42,426 nt of DNA from Gammaproteobacteria bacterium (GCA_021773555.1 JAJFKA010000169.1:1-42426), one strand, 5' to 3'. Numbered from the stretch's first letter, positions 1-9,411 are shown. Numbers and translations are program-made. The notes: generated by a model from the sequence alone, not told the origin.

Positions 1-1268
1 GTAAAGTGAAGGAAGCGCAAGCCGGTCGGCAGGATCGGAAACACCGCAGGTTCGAGCACTTTGTAAGTTACGCCCTGGCCGGCTAGGTCCAGCGTCATTG
101 ATATCCGTGCACGTTCCTTGCGCTCCAGAAGGTCTTCATAAATTCCTTTGGTGACACTATAGTCCCGGGTCAATTCGGACAGGTCTGCCTGGTTGGCAGC
201 AACGCGGACCCGGCGATCATATTGATCCTGCAGGCGGTTCTGGTTTGCCGCCAGTCGATGCTTCATTGTTTGCACATCAACCTTTGCGGCCGACAACTGA
301 CTGCTTAAGGATTCAAAAATGGGATTGAGATTCCTGTCGCTAATCAGTTCATCCGATTGAGATTCTGAAGTCTGGTTTTCGACGTCGATGATCGTTCGTT
401 TGACGTCCTGAATCTGTAATCGCAGATCAACGACGTCCGGATGTTCGTCGCGATAATTCAGTCGCAGTGTATCGAGTTGCGATTCGAGTTGCGCCAGCCT
501 GTCACGGTATACACGGGCGTTATAGTCCGAAGATGCGAAACGACTTTCGCTCGACAGTTGTTCTTCAAGCGCCGCGATTCTGACTTCCTGCGCTTCGATG
601 TCGATGGAAATTTCGTCAATGCTGGAACGAAGCCGTGTTATTGAGGCCGCCACCTGCGATTCGACGCCGTCAACATTGGCAGCCTCAAATGACTTGAGTT
701 TGTTTTCGGCTTCCACCAGCTGATTCTTGTAAGACTTTACCTGTTCATCGATAAAAGAGTAGGCACTCTTGCTTTCAGCGCGCTTGTTCTGCGCACTTTC
801 CTCAATAAACAGATTGGTAATCTTGTTTACCACACGATAACTCACCTCCGGCTCATCGTGTTGATAGGCGACGTTGATGTAGTTGTCCGCGGGAGAGGAC
901 AAGGTAATGTCAGCACGCAACTTGGTCATTGCGTCCTCCATTTCGCCTGAACCGGGAGTCAGCGTTGGGTCGTCAAAGCTGCTTTTGATGACCTGTTCAA
1001 GAATTCGCGGCGAGAACATAATCTCCTGAACGATTCGAATTCGTTCATTTTTTGGCATGGTGATCGAAGCCTGCCCCTCGAGCAAAGGTTTGATTACGTT
1101 CTGGTTGTCGGCGTAGATGGTGATGGATGTCTGGTATTTCGGGTTGTAAGTCATGCCGAATACCAGAACCGAAAAACTGATGATCGAAGTGCCGATCAAC
1201 AACCAGTGCATCTTGATCTTTACCTGTTTGAAACACTCACGCAGATATTGAAAGAAAATTGGATCCAT
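1..1268 (-). CDS. XrtA-system polysaccharide chain-length determinant (Wzz-like), 3' end missing
   Basis: The reading frame opens at the ATG at 1268 and runs off the left edge, so about 422 residues are visible and the C-terminus is missing. It has a short cytoplasmic N-terminus, a membrane segment at about residues 21-40, a Wzz-type periplasmic region (about 45-170), then a long helical, coiled-coil-rich stretch (about 180-380). This is the architecture of PEP-CTERM/XrtA chain-length determinants, inner-membrane proteins that set exopolysaccharide length together with a tyrosine kinase and an export lipoprotein. The start lies two bases after the stop of the export lipoprotein gene, so the two are surely cotranscribed and probably translationally coupled. 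The second membrane segment expected near the C-terminus would lie outside the window. The family call is from memory of its layout and locus. Confidence 0.88.
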   Translation of the reverse strand, partial: MDPIFFQYLRECFKQVKIKMHWLLIGTSIISFSVLVFGMTYNPKYQTSITIYADNQNVIKPLLEGQASITMPKNERIRIVQEIMFSPRILEQVIKSSFDDPTLTPGSGEMEDAMTKLRADITLSSPADNYINVAYQHDEPEVSYRVVNKITNLFIEESAQNKRAESKSAYSFIDEQVKSYKNQLVEAENKLKSFEAANVDGVESQVAASITRLRSSIDEISIDIEAQEVRIAALEEQLSSESRFASSDYNARVYRDRLAQLESQLDTLRLNYRDEHPDVVDLRLQIQDVKRTIIDVENQTSESQSDELISDRNLNPIFESLSSQLSAAKVDVQTMKHRLAANQNRLQDQYDRRVRVAANQADLSELTRDYSVTKGIYEDLLERKERARISMTLDLAGQGVTYKVLEPAVFPILPTGLRFLHF

Positions 1269-1270
1269 AT

Positions 1271-1900
1271 TTAGAAGCTTTTCTCTGGAACAGTGATGAT
1301 ATCGGACGGCAACAAAGGATAGTTAGTCTCCAGCCTGCCTTTTTTCAGAATATCCTCGAGCTTGACTGGATAGACCTTTAGCTCGTCATCTTCTTCCCGA
1401 TAGAGAAGGGATTTGTTGGCATTGGCAAAGGGGGTCAGACCACCAGCCAGGAGCACCACATCGAGTACTGTTAGACCTCGCCGATAGGGCAAAGACAGGG
1501 GTGCATTAATCGCCCCGGTGATCCTGATTCGTTGCAGGTACTCAGCACTCGAAGCGTTGAGGACACTGACTGTGACTTCGGGTTGCCGGATGAAATTATT
1601 CAGCGCTGCCTTTATCTGCTCCGCCAACGAGGTTGTTGATTCTCCAGCAGCCCTGACATCACCAGCCAGCGGTACAGAAATCGCGCCATCCGGCAATACC
1701 ACAACCTGGGCAGAGAGTTCAGGATTTCTCCAAACGTTGACCTGCAGGGTATCACCCACCCCAATTCTGTAAGTTTCCAGCAAGCTCGCCTCAGTCTGCG
1801 CACCATTGAGGCCGGCATCCCCCATTTTGGAGATTGGCTGGGAGGAACCACAAGCAGTGAGCAGCAGGCAGACAAAAGCGGGTAGTATTCTGGTGCTCAA
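1271..1900 (-). CDS. XrtA-system polysaccharide export lipoprotein (Wza-like)
   Basis: This is an outer-membrane export lipoprotein of the Poly_export family. From the TTG at 1900 it has 209 residues, with a compact lipoprotein signal ending in the lipobox LLTAC (Cys17). It then has the export domain (starting YRIGVGDTLQVNVW, about residues 40-125) and an SLBB-like domain (about 126-205). I prefer this TTG because it overlaps the prsK stop as TTGA, a typical coupling arrangement, and gives a normal signal peptide. A TTG at 1951 has a better Shine-Dalgarno-like GGAGAAGGA, but that sequence encodes the GEG motif of the PrsK ATPase domain, and this start would add 17 residues before the signal. 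The protein would form the outer-membrane channel for the polymer handled by the downstream chain-length determinant. Confidence 0.85.
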   Translation of the reverse strand: MSTRILPAFVCLLLTACGSSQPISKMGDAGLNGAQTEASLLETYRIGVGDTLQVNVWRNPELSAQVVVLPDGAISVPLAGDVRAAGESTTSLAEQIKAALNNFIRQPEVTVSVLNASSAEYLQRIRITGAINAPLSLPYRRGLTVLDVVLLAGGLTPFANANKSLLYREEDDELKVYPVKLEDILKKGRLETNYPLLPSDIITVPEKSF

Positions 1901-3912
1901 ATAGTGGTGGATTCGGTTCGAAAATCTTTCATGAGAATTACTGTAAAACAAGTTCCTTCTCCGATTTTACTAGAAACAGAAATACGACCGCCGATTTTAC
2001 TTAGAATTTGCCGGCATTGATACGCACCGATGCCCATACCCTGGTACTTTTTTGTAGAGTCAAAAGGTTTAAACAGCCGGTTGTCAACAAACTCCTGGGT
2101 CATACCGGACCCGGTATCTTCGATTTTACACTCGATTCTGTCTGCCTGCGCGCGCAAGTGGATGTCGATCGTGTCGGTCTTTTCACAGGCTTCGTGGGCA
2201 TTGGTAATCAGGTGAGTAAAGACCATGATCAGGGTATCGATGTCCCCGACGATCGTCGTGTCATCGGTGGGTGGGTGGAGTACAGGAGCGGGTTCACGCC
2301 CGGAACACTTCTCGATGGCCAGTTGCAGCGCTTCAAACAGTGCAACAGGTTTGATATCGAGTGCGCCAAGTTCGTCTGCAGCCCGGTTTCTGGTGATCTT
2401 CTGCACGAGTCGATCCATTCTTTTGACCGAATTTTCGATCGTATTGATCGCATCGGCGACAAACTCCGGATTGTCGATAAATCGGGCAGCATTCTCCACG
2501 ACCAGCGCCTGTTGTGCGATTAGGTTCTTCAAATCATGCATGACGAACGTCGTGAACTGGTGGAATGCTTCGAATTGTCGGGTTACAACCATTTCATCAG
2601 ACAACATCTGGTATGCAATGAAGTTGGAAACCTGTTTACCAACGATTCGCAACAGATCGATATCTTCCCAGTCAAAATCGTGTGCATCTGCGCTGTCTGT
2701 GGACAGGGTAATAAAACCGAGCAGTGTATCTCGATTAGTGAGCGGCAGGATTACCAGCATGTAGCGGAGAGAATCGGGCAACAGGTGGTTAAACCTGGCC
2801 AGGCCGGATTCTTCGCTTCTCGGGAAATAAATCCAGTTTTGCTGAACCATTTTATCAAGGCAATCGCGATGAGTCTGTGCATCAATCGGTGGCAACTGCA
2901 TTGCAGCGCCGATCCTGCCTTTTGCGACGTAACTTCCATTTTCCTGAAGATACAAGGCTCCGGTTTCGACGTGGTAGATTGGAAGAACTGCACGGATCGC
3001 GGTCTCATAGAGATCGTCAATGCTTGTTTCCGGGGAAAGACGCTCACTCAGGTTTCGCCACTCTATATTGTGGTCGAACTTGGTCTGGAAGAAATTCTTG
3101 TTGATCCAGATCCTGACCCGCGAACGTCGAGTCGGGGAAGCCAGGTTATAGCCAATAAACAGAACCGCCAGGAACAACAGGAATGGCTGTAAAATTGTGC
3201 TGTATTGGCCACCGCCGATGCTGAGCAGATATCCGAGCCCGGAGACCACGAGCAGAATTGATCCCGCGAGGACCAGGCTGGTGGTGGTGAAGACCAGGGG
3301 TCGAGACAGTTCGATTTTCTTGCGCGTATAGTCAGTTGAATGGCTGAACAATGGTGCGACGCACAATAATAACCCTACAGTAGTGTTTGCCAGCCCACGT
3401 GCCTGAACCATGGCAACTGACACTTCGCCCATGATCAGGGCACTGGAGTAAAGGTACAGGTTGAAGAGAAACAAGGTTCCAATCCCAATCACCAGTGTTC
3501 GCACGAGACCGTTGCTGTTTCTGATTAGTTGTTCGGTTATCAGCAGGGTTCCGATGCAGCACAACAGATAGACATAGAATTGAAACTGATTTGGCTCACC
3601 ATTGCTGCCCAGCGCGTAAATCAGCATTACTAACGACAATGTGGGTACTGCCCAGATGAATAGCCAGCGAACTGTCAAAGGCTTTAACTGGTTGGTCTGG
3701 TGTAATAACAACAGAAAACTGGTTGACCAGATGGCCGCATGGAGAAAATCCACCGTGGGGAACTGACTGGCTGACAGTCCCCAGACAGCGGAGAGCAAGA
3801 GTGCCGGTAGCAGGATTGCGCCATTTTTTCGAAGTATCAGCGTATATTCGATTGATGCGACTAGATAAACGATGCTTCCAAGCGCTGCGCTCGCGCCAAT
3901 GAGATCTGTCAT
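1897..3912 (-). CDS. prsK: PEP-CTERM/XrtA system sensor histidine kinase PrsK
   Basis: The 671-residue protein has a large N-terminal membrane domain (about eight hydrophobic segments, residues 5-260), a GAF-like domain (about 295-435) and a kinase core. The core shows FVMHDLKN (phospho-acceptor His459), an N-box at LITNAHEA (Asn571), a G1 box DTGSGM (599-604) and a G2 box GMGIGA (625-630). This matches PrsK of exosortase loci, which phosphorylates PrsR, a Fis-type sigma-54 activator of PEP-CTERM and exopolysaccharide genes. Its stop overlaps the start of the export lipoprotein gene by two bases, so kinase and export machinery share an operon, whereas prsK is more usually followed by prsR. 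prsR is not in the window. prsT diverges 249 bp away. Confidence 0.92.
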   Translation of the reverse strand: MTDLIGASAALGSIVYLVASIEYTLILRKNGAILLPALLLSAVWGLSASQFPTVDFLHAAIWSTSFLLLLHQTNQLKPLTVRWLFIWAVPTLSLVMLIYALGSNGEPNQFQFYVYLLCCIGTLLITEQLIRNSNGLVRTLVIGIGTLFLFNLYLYSSALIMGEVSVAMVQARGLANTTVGLLLCVAPLFSHSTDYTRKKIELSRPLVFTTTSLVLAGSILLVVSGLGYLLSIGGGQYSTILQPFLLFLAVLFIGYNLASPTRRSRVRIWINKNFFQTKFDHNIEWRNLSERLSPETSIDDLYETAIRAVLPIYHVETGALYLQENGSYVAKGRIGAAMQLPPIDAQTHRDCLDKMVQQNWIYFPRSEESGLARFNHLLPDSLRYMLVILPLTNRDTLLGFITLSTDSADAHDFDWEDIDLLRIVGKQVSNFIAYQMLSDEMVVTRQFEAFHQFTTFVMHDLKNLIAQQALVVENAARFIDNPEFVADAINTIENSVKRMDRLVQKITRNRAADELGALDIKPVALFEALQLAIEKCSGREPAPVLHPPTDDTTIVGDIDTLIMVFTHLITNAHEACEKTDTIDIHLRAQADRIECKIEDTGSGMTQEFVDNRLFKPFDSTKKYQGMGIGAYQCRQILSKIGGRISVSSKIGEGTCFTVILMKDFRTESTTI

Positions 3913-4076
3913 GCACGCTCTGGGGTTAGAAAGTCAGGCGAACTATAACTGCCTGATCGGTGTTCCGCCAGACAGGTTCTAATCCCGCCATCATGTGGTC
4001 GCGACACAGATATTTCATCATCGTACCCAGCCGGTGTTGTTTTCATTCATATTCGAATTGAGTGATGTATCATAGG

Positions 4077-4092
4077 TGGCGCGGATATTGAG
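4077..4092 (+). promoter_or_regulatory. Candidate sigma-54 (-24/-12) promoter for prsT
   Basis: TGGCGCG-N4-TTGAG has a near-perfect -24 half and correct GG-to-GN spacing, but the -12 element reads TTGA instead of TTGC. Transcription would start about 60 bp before the prsT ATG. It is plausible because PEP-CTERM genes are RpoN/PrsR controlled, but the -12 mismatch makes it weak. Confidence 0.3.
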
Positions 4093-4161
4093 GCTGCCGG
4101 ATTTGGCCAGCAGTCTCAGGCGCAGAGCAGTCAGTGCACAATCAAAATCGGGATAAGAACA

Positions 4162-6795
4162 ATGAACCACCATCTAATTCGTCAAAATCACTACTCGCGG
4201 GCAACGATTGCGGGGATTGTGTTTGCAGCTTGCCTGTTGCTGGTTTCCTGCGGGGAGAGTGACGATAGTGACGCTAATCAGGGCGATATCGAGTCGTCTC
4301 TTACCAATTCTGCCGATTACCTGCAAAAAGGCCAATTCCAGGCGGCGATAATTGAATCCAGAAACGCTATGCAGGCAGGACCTGGCGATGAGCGCGGTCC
4401 TGTCTCACTGGCAAAAATCTATCTTGAATTAGGCCAACCTCGTGCGGCGACCAGACTGCTGGAACAGTTTGAAGGCACTTCGCCAGGGTATGTTCTGGCG
4501 TTGGCCGAGGCGTACAGTAAAACTGGAAAATACAGATCAGCGTCTGAGACACTGGGGAAGGCGCAGTTGCCGGACCATCAGAAAGAAGCCAATCTGATTC
4601 TGGCTCAGATCGCCATGGCGCGTGGCGAATTCGATAATGCCGGGAAGATTTATAACGCCTTGCTGGAGGAGGATGCCACCGATCTCGACGCACAATTTGG
4701 TTTGGCAACAATTTCAGGGGCAAACGGTGATTTTGACAAGGCTGAAGCCCAGCTGAATGATATTCTAAAGGTTGAGCCCACTCACGCACGGGCGCTGTTG
4801 GTGGCCAGTTCGCTACAGACTCGAAAGGGTGACCTGGCGAGAGCAGAGGAGCTGCTGATGGAAGCTGTCTCAGCCATGCCAAATTCGGACAACATAACAC
4901 CGCTGCGCTACACGATACTCGCCACGCTCCGGGATAACCTCACTTCCCAGGGAAAATCGAGCGAAGCACTGATCTATTCAGGTTTGCTGGCGGAATCCAT
5001 GCCTGGGTCTGAGGAAGTGGCCGAGTTGTTTGAGCAGGTAAACATCGCCGTGCAGGGGAGCGATTTTGATGAGGCCAGGCGTCTTTTAGCGGAAATTCAG
5101 GTTCTGGCGCCGGGCTCCGAACGTGCGGGAACCATGCTCGGCGTCATTGATTATCTCCAGGGAGATAATGCGGCGGCCGTCAAGCAATTCGAGCAGGCTC
5201 TCGACCCGGAGATTGCATCGCCGACTGCGCTTCAGTTGTACGCGATGGCAGAACTCAAACTCAACCAGCCGGAGAAGGTTCTGGCCCTACTCAAGGCAGA
5301 CATTGAAGCCAGCCAGGATGCCAAGCTGGTTGCCCTGTATGGGATCGCTGCGGCGAGTTCCGGCGATGATGAAAATGGTCAGAAATACCTCCTGCGCGCG
5401 CTGGCGCTCGATCCGGAAAACGGCCGCCTGAGACTACCGCTGGTGCAACTCTTGAATCGTCAGGGAAATCCCGAAGCTGCACTTCTACAGATCCGGCAAG
5501 CCTTTGAGGCGTCACCGGGTGATCCGGTGATCCAGACAGCTATGGTCCAACAGCTTGCTGCCGTGGGGCAGAAAGACCGGGTTGCGGAGGTTGTCAGAGG
5601 CATTCGAAGCGGCTATCCGAAATCCCAGGAATCCCAGTTGCTGGTCGCCAGTTACTACCTGACGGAGCAAAATCGTGACGAAGCCTACATCGTGCTGCAG
5701 GATGTGCTCGCCCTGGGCGAATCGAGGAGAGCCCGCATGCAGATTGCGGGAATCTACCTGACCCGGCAGGCATACGCCGAGGCCTTAAGTGAGTACCGGA
5801 GGCTGATCGAAGTAAATCCGGAAGACGGCGATGCCTACAAAGGCCTGTTTACTGTCTACGAGCTTCAGAAAAAGGTACCCGAAGCGCTGGAAGAGATCAG
5901 AAAACTCGCAACCGAAAACAATGCGGTCGCGCCATTGTTGGTTATGAGTGAATATCATGGCAGAGCCTCTGAATTCGATACGGCGTTCAAGCTGCTCGAA
6001 GGGCTTGACGAGAAGCGCCCCGAGGTCCAGACCCTGGCCACAGCGATTTATATTGCCAAAGCTGATCAGCAATTCAGACAACAGCTTTACGATGATGGTC
6101 GACAAACGGCACTCGCAGCACTCGCGATAACCCCGGAAAATCCGAGATTGCTGGCATTATTGACCAGTATCGAAATTGGTGCCGGGCGTCTGGAGGAAGC
6201 CGGCAAAATTCACGGCCAGTTGGCGACACTGGTTGATGACGCCCCGATTACCTACATTCTTGCAGGGGACCTGGCCAGCGCGAAAAACGACCCCACAACC
6301 GCGGTTGAGCAGTATCGGCTGGCCTGGAAAGCCTTGCCGAGTGACCAGCTGGCAACGAAGTTGTATGCGGCTCTAAGGTCTGTGGAAGGTTCATCTGACG
6401 CGTCCCAGGTGGCATTTCTGAAGGAATGGAAGGAGAAGATCGGCACCAGTACGCTGTCGAATCTGGTCCTTGCCGGGCATCAGATGGAAAGCGGCAACCT
6501 GTCTGCGGCCAGAGCTGGGTATGAGTCGCTGTTGGCCGGTGGCCAGAATAGTGCTGTGGCGCACAACAACCTGGCCTGGATTTATGGTGAAGCCGAAATC
6601 GACAAGGCGGTCGCTGCAGGCAGGCGGGCGTATGAGCTTGCCCCAGAAAGTGCTGAAATAATAGATACTTACGGCTGGTTTTCTTATAAAAAGGGTGAAC
6701 TTGCTCGAGCCAGGGAACTTTTGGCCAAGGCAGTGAGCCTCGCACCGGAAAACCAGGAGATTCGTGCTCATTACGAAGAAGTATCTTCGCAGTAG
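4162..6795 (+). CDS. prsT: PEP-CTERM/XrtA system TPR-repeat lipoprotein PrsT
   Basis: The 877-residue protein begins with a lipoprotein signal ending LLVSC (Cys30). An acidic linker follows (ESDDSD), then tetratricopeptide repeats fill the rest, recognisable by repeated ALxxxPEN and A-x-x-Y/L helix patterns to the C-terminus. Length, lipobox and position next to prsK match PrsT, the TPR protein that co-occurs with exosortase A systems. It probably acts in the periplasm as a scaffold for polysaccharide export or PEP-CTERM protein sorting; the precise role is not established. The ATG at 4162 gives the signal peptide directly. It is transcribed divergently from prsK. Confidence 0.9.
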   Translation: MNHHLIRQNHYSRATIAGIVFAACLLLVSCGESDDSDANQGDIESSLTNSADYLQKGQFQAAIIESRNAMQAGPGDERGPVSLAKIYLELGQPRAATRLLEQFEGTSPGYVLALAEAYSKTGKYRSASETLGKAQLPDHQKEANLILAQIAMARGEFDNAGKIYNALLEEDATDLDAQFGLATISGANGDFDKAEAQLNDILKVEPTHARALLVASSLQTRKGDLARAEELLMEAVSAMPNSDNITPLRYTILATLRDNLTSQGKSSEALIYSGLLAESMPGSEEVAELFEQVNIAVQGSDFDEARRLLAEIQVLAPGSERAGTMLGVIDYLQGDNAAAVKQFEQALDPEIASPTALQLYAMAELKLNQPEKVLALLKADIEASQDAKLVALYGIAAASSGDDENGQKYLLRALALDPENGRLRLPLVQLLNRQGNPEAALLQIRQAFEASPGDPVIQTAMVQQLAAVGQKDRVAEVVRGIRSGYPKSQESQLLVASYYLTEQNRDEAYIVLQDVLALGESRRARMQIAGIYLTRQAYAEALSEYRRLIEVNPEDGDAYKGLFTVYELQKKVPEALEEIRKLATENNAVAPLLVMSEYHGRASEFDTAFKLLEGLDEKRPEVQTLATAIYIAKADQQFRQQLYDDGRQTALAALAITPENPRLLALLTSIEIGAGRLEEAGKIHGQLATLVDDAPITYILAGDLASAKNDPTTAVEQYRLAWKALPSDQLATKLYAALRSVEGSSDASQVAFLKEWKEKIGTSTLSNLVLAGHQMESGNLSAARAGYESLLAGGQNSAVAHNNLAWIYGEAEIDKAVAAGRRAYELAPESAEIIDTYGWFSYKKGELARARELLAKAVSLAPENQEIRAHYEEVSSQ

Positions 6796-7036
6796 CAGCA
6801 CGCGGCAGTATTGTCCTGATTTGATCCTTTTTTGGTCGTCAACTCGACGGCCAGGCATGCCCGATAAGCATCTGTCAGACACGGCGCGGGTCGTGAGGCT
6901 GGCCTGATCGCTGCGATATAGGGGCTTTTGGTGCAGTTATTTGCTGGAAGTGTGAACCAGTTCAACTTATTGACCCTGCTATCGCAGCTATACTCCTTTT
7001 CAACGTCTAGAAAACCCAGACGGAAAGGGGTAAGAC

Positions 7037-7963
7037 ATGACATCAATGCTCAATCAGAACGTGATCGCGTATCCGGGTCCTGCTGACCGTGAGGAACGTT
7101 CTTTCCTGCATGCCAGGCAACGCGAAGAATTACCGGTAAATCCGGCGCAACGCCAGACGGACAACGACGGTGACAGGATGAAGCCGTTCGTTCACAGAAT
7201 AATCCACTTTGACCTCAATGCCGAGGACTGGGGCTCTGGTGCTACGGCGGTGATGTATCGCTGTTACCTTTCAGCGCTACAGCTGAAGAGTAGAGAACTG
7301 CTCTATAGTCGTATTCTTGAGAATGTGGTCAAGGGTAACGTGCCAACAACCAGTTTGTTGGCGTTTGCGATCTTTGAGCCGCACATGAAGATCGTGTGTA
7401 AGGCAGTCCAGGACTATTTAACGCATCGAAACTGTGACATCGAGGACGAATTTGCAGGTGTCCATGAGATCGTTGGAGTACTGGCCAACAAGCACACCGC
7501 CAATAAAGGTGCTGTGCTGGCGGGCCTGGTTGCGATTGGAGATCGAAGAGTAAATGCAGTAGCGAGGGCTGCCCGGCACTTGCTGTCTGAGGCCGATATC
7601 AAGGATTTCTCAAGGGTTCAGCACATCCATATGCGCTCTTCATCCGTTGAGTTTTACCTGGATTGGCTGCTTGAGTTGAACCAGAAGTTCTCCAGAGAAG
7701 CTGTGAGTGACCTGGCTTGTGCCTTGATGTTAATGGTTGTCCACGACGAATTTGGTGAGGTTGAGGATGTATCAGAAGTCAACTACGTTGGCTTTAAAAT
7801 GACTACAATTCGACAGACGCAGCCATTTGAAAGTTACTACAGCGAAATCCTCCCCATCCTCAAATATCTGCGCCAGTGTGATCAATTTGAACCCGCGATC
7901 TCGATGGTTATCGAGATGTGGGACGGCCACAAGTCCAAAGCGGCTTTCCTCAGGAATAGATAG
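7037..7963 (+). CDS. Uncharacterised protein, GDRR family (paralogue of the 8153-9220 product)
   Basis: I do not recognise this 308-residue soluble protein. There is no signal peptide or membrane segment. Residues 1-48 are polar and probably disordered; residues 50-290 look entirely helical, like HEAT or other alpha-solenoid repeats. Residues 156-212 (starting NKGAVLAGLVAIGDRR) align with residues 159-218 of the convergent neighbour (NRGAVFAGLVCFGDRR), and similarity extends weakly on both sides, for example FEPHMKIVCKA against FEPSHHLACQA. An AAAGGGG ribosome site precedes the ATG by about 7 bases. A strong terminator lies 20 bases after the stop. Proximity to prsT and the PEP-CTERM gene suggests a link to surface polysaccharide regulation, which is only inference. 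Confidence 0.75.
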   Translation: MTSMLNQNVIAYPGPADREERSFLHARQREELPVNPAQRQTDNDGDRMKPFVHRIIHFDLNAEDWGSGATAVMYRCYLSALQLKSRELLYSRILENVVKGNVPTTSLLAFAIFEPHMKIVCKAVQDYLTHRNCDIEDEFAGVHEIVGVLANKHTANKGAVLAGLVAIGDRRVNAVARAARHLLSEADIKDFSRVQHIHMRSSSVEFYLDWLLELNQKFSREAVSDLACALMLMVVHDEFGEVEDVSEVNYVGFKMTTIRQTQPFESYYSEILPILKYLRQCDQFEPAISMVIEMWDGHKSKAAFLRNR

Positions 7964-7983
7964 CTCAAATCGAAGTAACAGAG

Positions 7984-8008
7984 CCGGCCCACTGGGCCGG
8001 TTTTTTTT
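7984..8008 (+). terminator. Rho-independent terminator
   Basis: A perfect 7-bp GC-only stem (CCGGCCC, ACT loop, GGGCCGG) is followed directly by eight T residues. It ends transcription of the 7037-7963 gene before it can run into the convergent gene ending at 8153. Confidence 0.92.
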
Positions 8009-8152
8009 CGCATGCACTTTTATAGTACTCAGTTTCCGGGGCGGGAACTTTGGCTGATGAGGGGGAGATAGCAGAACGGCGCCTGGGCTGATCGGACGGT
8101 TGCGGGTGGAAAATTCACGGATTACCGAACGGATTGCAGAACGAGAAGCGTG

Positions 8153-9220
8153 TTAGCGACGCATTTCCAGTCTGCGTTCATCGCCGCGCCGATTGGCTGC
8201 CCGGCGCTCAATGTGCGGTGCAAGGTCCACAATCCTGCGGTCACTGGCCCGACGCTCCGACTTGTTCCTTCGTCCTTCAGCGCGTCGTCGCTCCAGTTGA
8301 TCCAGCGAACTGCTACCTGGGTCCATAAATATCTCCAGCATCTGATCGAGGGCTGTATTACCAGTATGCGAAAGTGAATCCAGAATAGGTGATAGCTCCA
8401 CCAGTAAATCGCTAAATCTGATTTTGCGGTAACTGGTCGCGCTACCGAAACCGAAGGGCCCGAAGTTGTAGTCATTTTCATGGACCAGAAGGGCTGAATC
8501 CTTAACGACCATCGCTGACATCGCTGATGCCAGAGGTATCGCAACTTCAAATTGACGCCGATTGACCAGATCAACGAGCCAGGTCAAACAAAATTCAATA
8601 CTCGGCAGATGTAAGGGTCCAAGCGTTACCGCCAGGGCAAAGGATCTGACTTCTGCAGGTGACAGTATATTCCTGATGGTTCGTGCGATAGAACAAATCC
8701 GGCGGTCACCGAAGCATACGAGTCCGGCAAACACTGCTCCTCGGTTAAGTACTTCACCTTCGGTCAACAGCTTCGTCAAATCCCGGGTTGCTGCCATGGG
8801 GTTGTCAAAGGATGCCTGCCTGGATTTCAGGTAAGCCCAGGTTGCCTGACAGGCCAGATGATGACTGGGTTCGAAACGCACAAAAACGAGTAGTGCCGCA
8901 GCGTCATCCTCTGCTGCAGCAACCCGTTGAACGATAAACTGGAAAACTGTTCTTCGCGCGGCTTCATCGAGCTCCAATACGACTGCCTGATAGACGATTC
9001 CAATAGTGTCAATGAGGAATGCCTGGGCAGTGGTTGTATCGAGATTCTGATCCAGGCTGCTGGAAAGCTGGCGGAGATTGTAAATTAGTGAGCTGACCGA
9101 GTTGGGAATTTTTTCTGGGAAAAGGAGTCGCAGATCGACATCTTCCGCACCGTCGGTCCACAAGTTAATGTGCCCGGGTGTCACGAAGATTCTATCCATG
9201 ACGATCTCTGTGCTCTCCAT
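8153..9220 (-). CDS. Uncharacterised protein, GDRR family with Arg-Arg repeat tail
   Basis: This 355-residue protein is homologous to its convergent neighbour; the shared core lies at about residues 105-285, centred on GAVFAGLVCFGDRR (161-174). No signal peptide or membrane segment is seen, and the core appears helical. Unlike the neighbour it ends in a highly basic tail (310-355) in which RR pairs recur about every five residues (GRR, ERR, DRR, ERR, NRR, ERR). Such RR-rich strings occur near PilZ or other nucleotide- or RNA-binding modules, but no PilZ domain is visible. An AAGG-containing site precedes the ATG at 9220. A sigma-54-like promoter lies about 180 bp upstream. The function is unknown. 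Confidence 0.75.
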   Translation of the reverse strand: MESTEIVMDRIFVTPGHINLWTDGAEDVDLRLLFPEKIPNSVSSLIYNLRQLSSSLDQNLDTTTAQAFLIDTIGIVYQAVVLELDEAARRTVFQFIVQRVAAAEDDAAALLVFVRFEPSHHLACQATWAYLKSRQASFDNPMAATRDLTKLLTEGEVLNRGAVFAGLVCFGDRRICSIARTIRNILSPAEVRSFALAVTLGPLHLPSIEFCLTWLVDLVNRRQFEVAIPLASAMSAMVVKDSALLVHENDYNFGPFGFGSATSYRKIRFSDLLVELSPILDSLSHTGNTALDQMLEIFMDPGSSSLDQLERRRAEGRRNKSERRASDRRIVDLAPHIERRAANRRGDERRLEMRR

Positions 9221-9411
9221 CTACTTACCTTCCCACGTTTTAATCGAGTTTAGCCTAAACACCGCCGGTTAATTGTGAACTGCTTCACAATAACCCAATC
9301 CGTGTTTCCATGGCCCTGAGGCGAATATTGACCGTTCTTTGACTTGTTATTATCTGCATCGCACCCGAATCTCTCGGTCAAATTCCATTGACCTTGTCTG
9401 CTAGTTTATGG

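Noticed and set aside
2008-2523. 171-residue plus-strand open frame inside prsK
   Set aside because: It is antisense to the kinase domain, which has all expected motifs.
6920-6935. AGGGGC-N-TTTTGGTGCA as sigma-54 promoter for the 7037 gene
   Set aside because: Only GG and TGCA match; a better-looking overlapping candidate (TGGTGC...TTGC) has an 11-base instead of 10-base gap. Too weak to claim, though it deserves a comparison with the paralogue's promoter.
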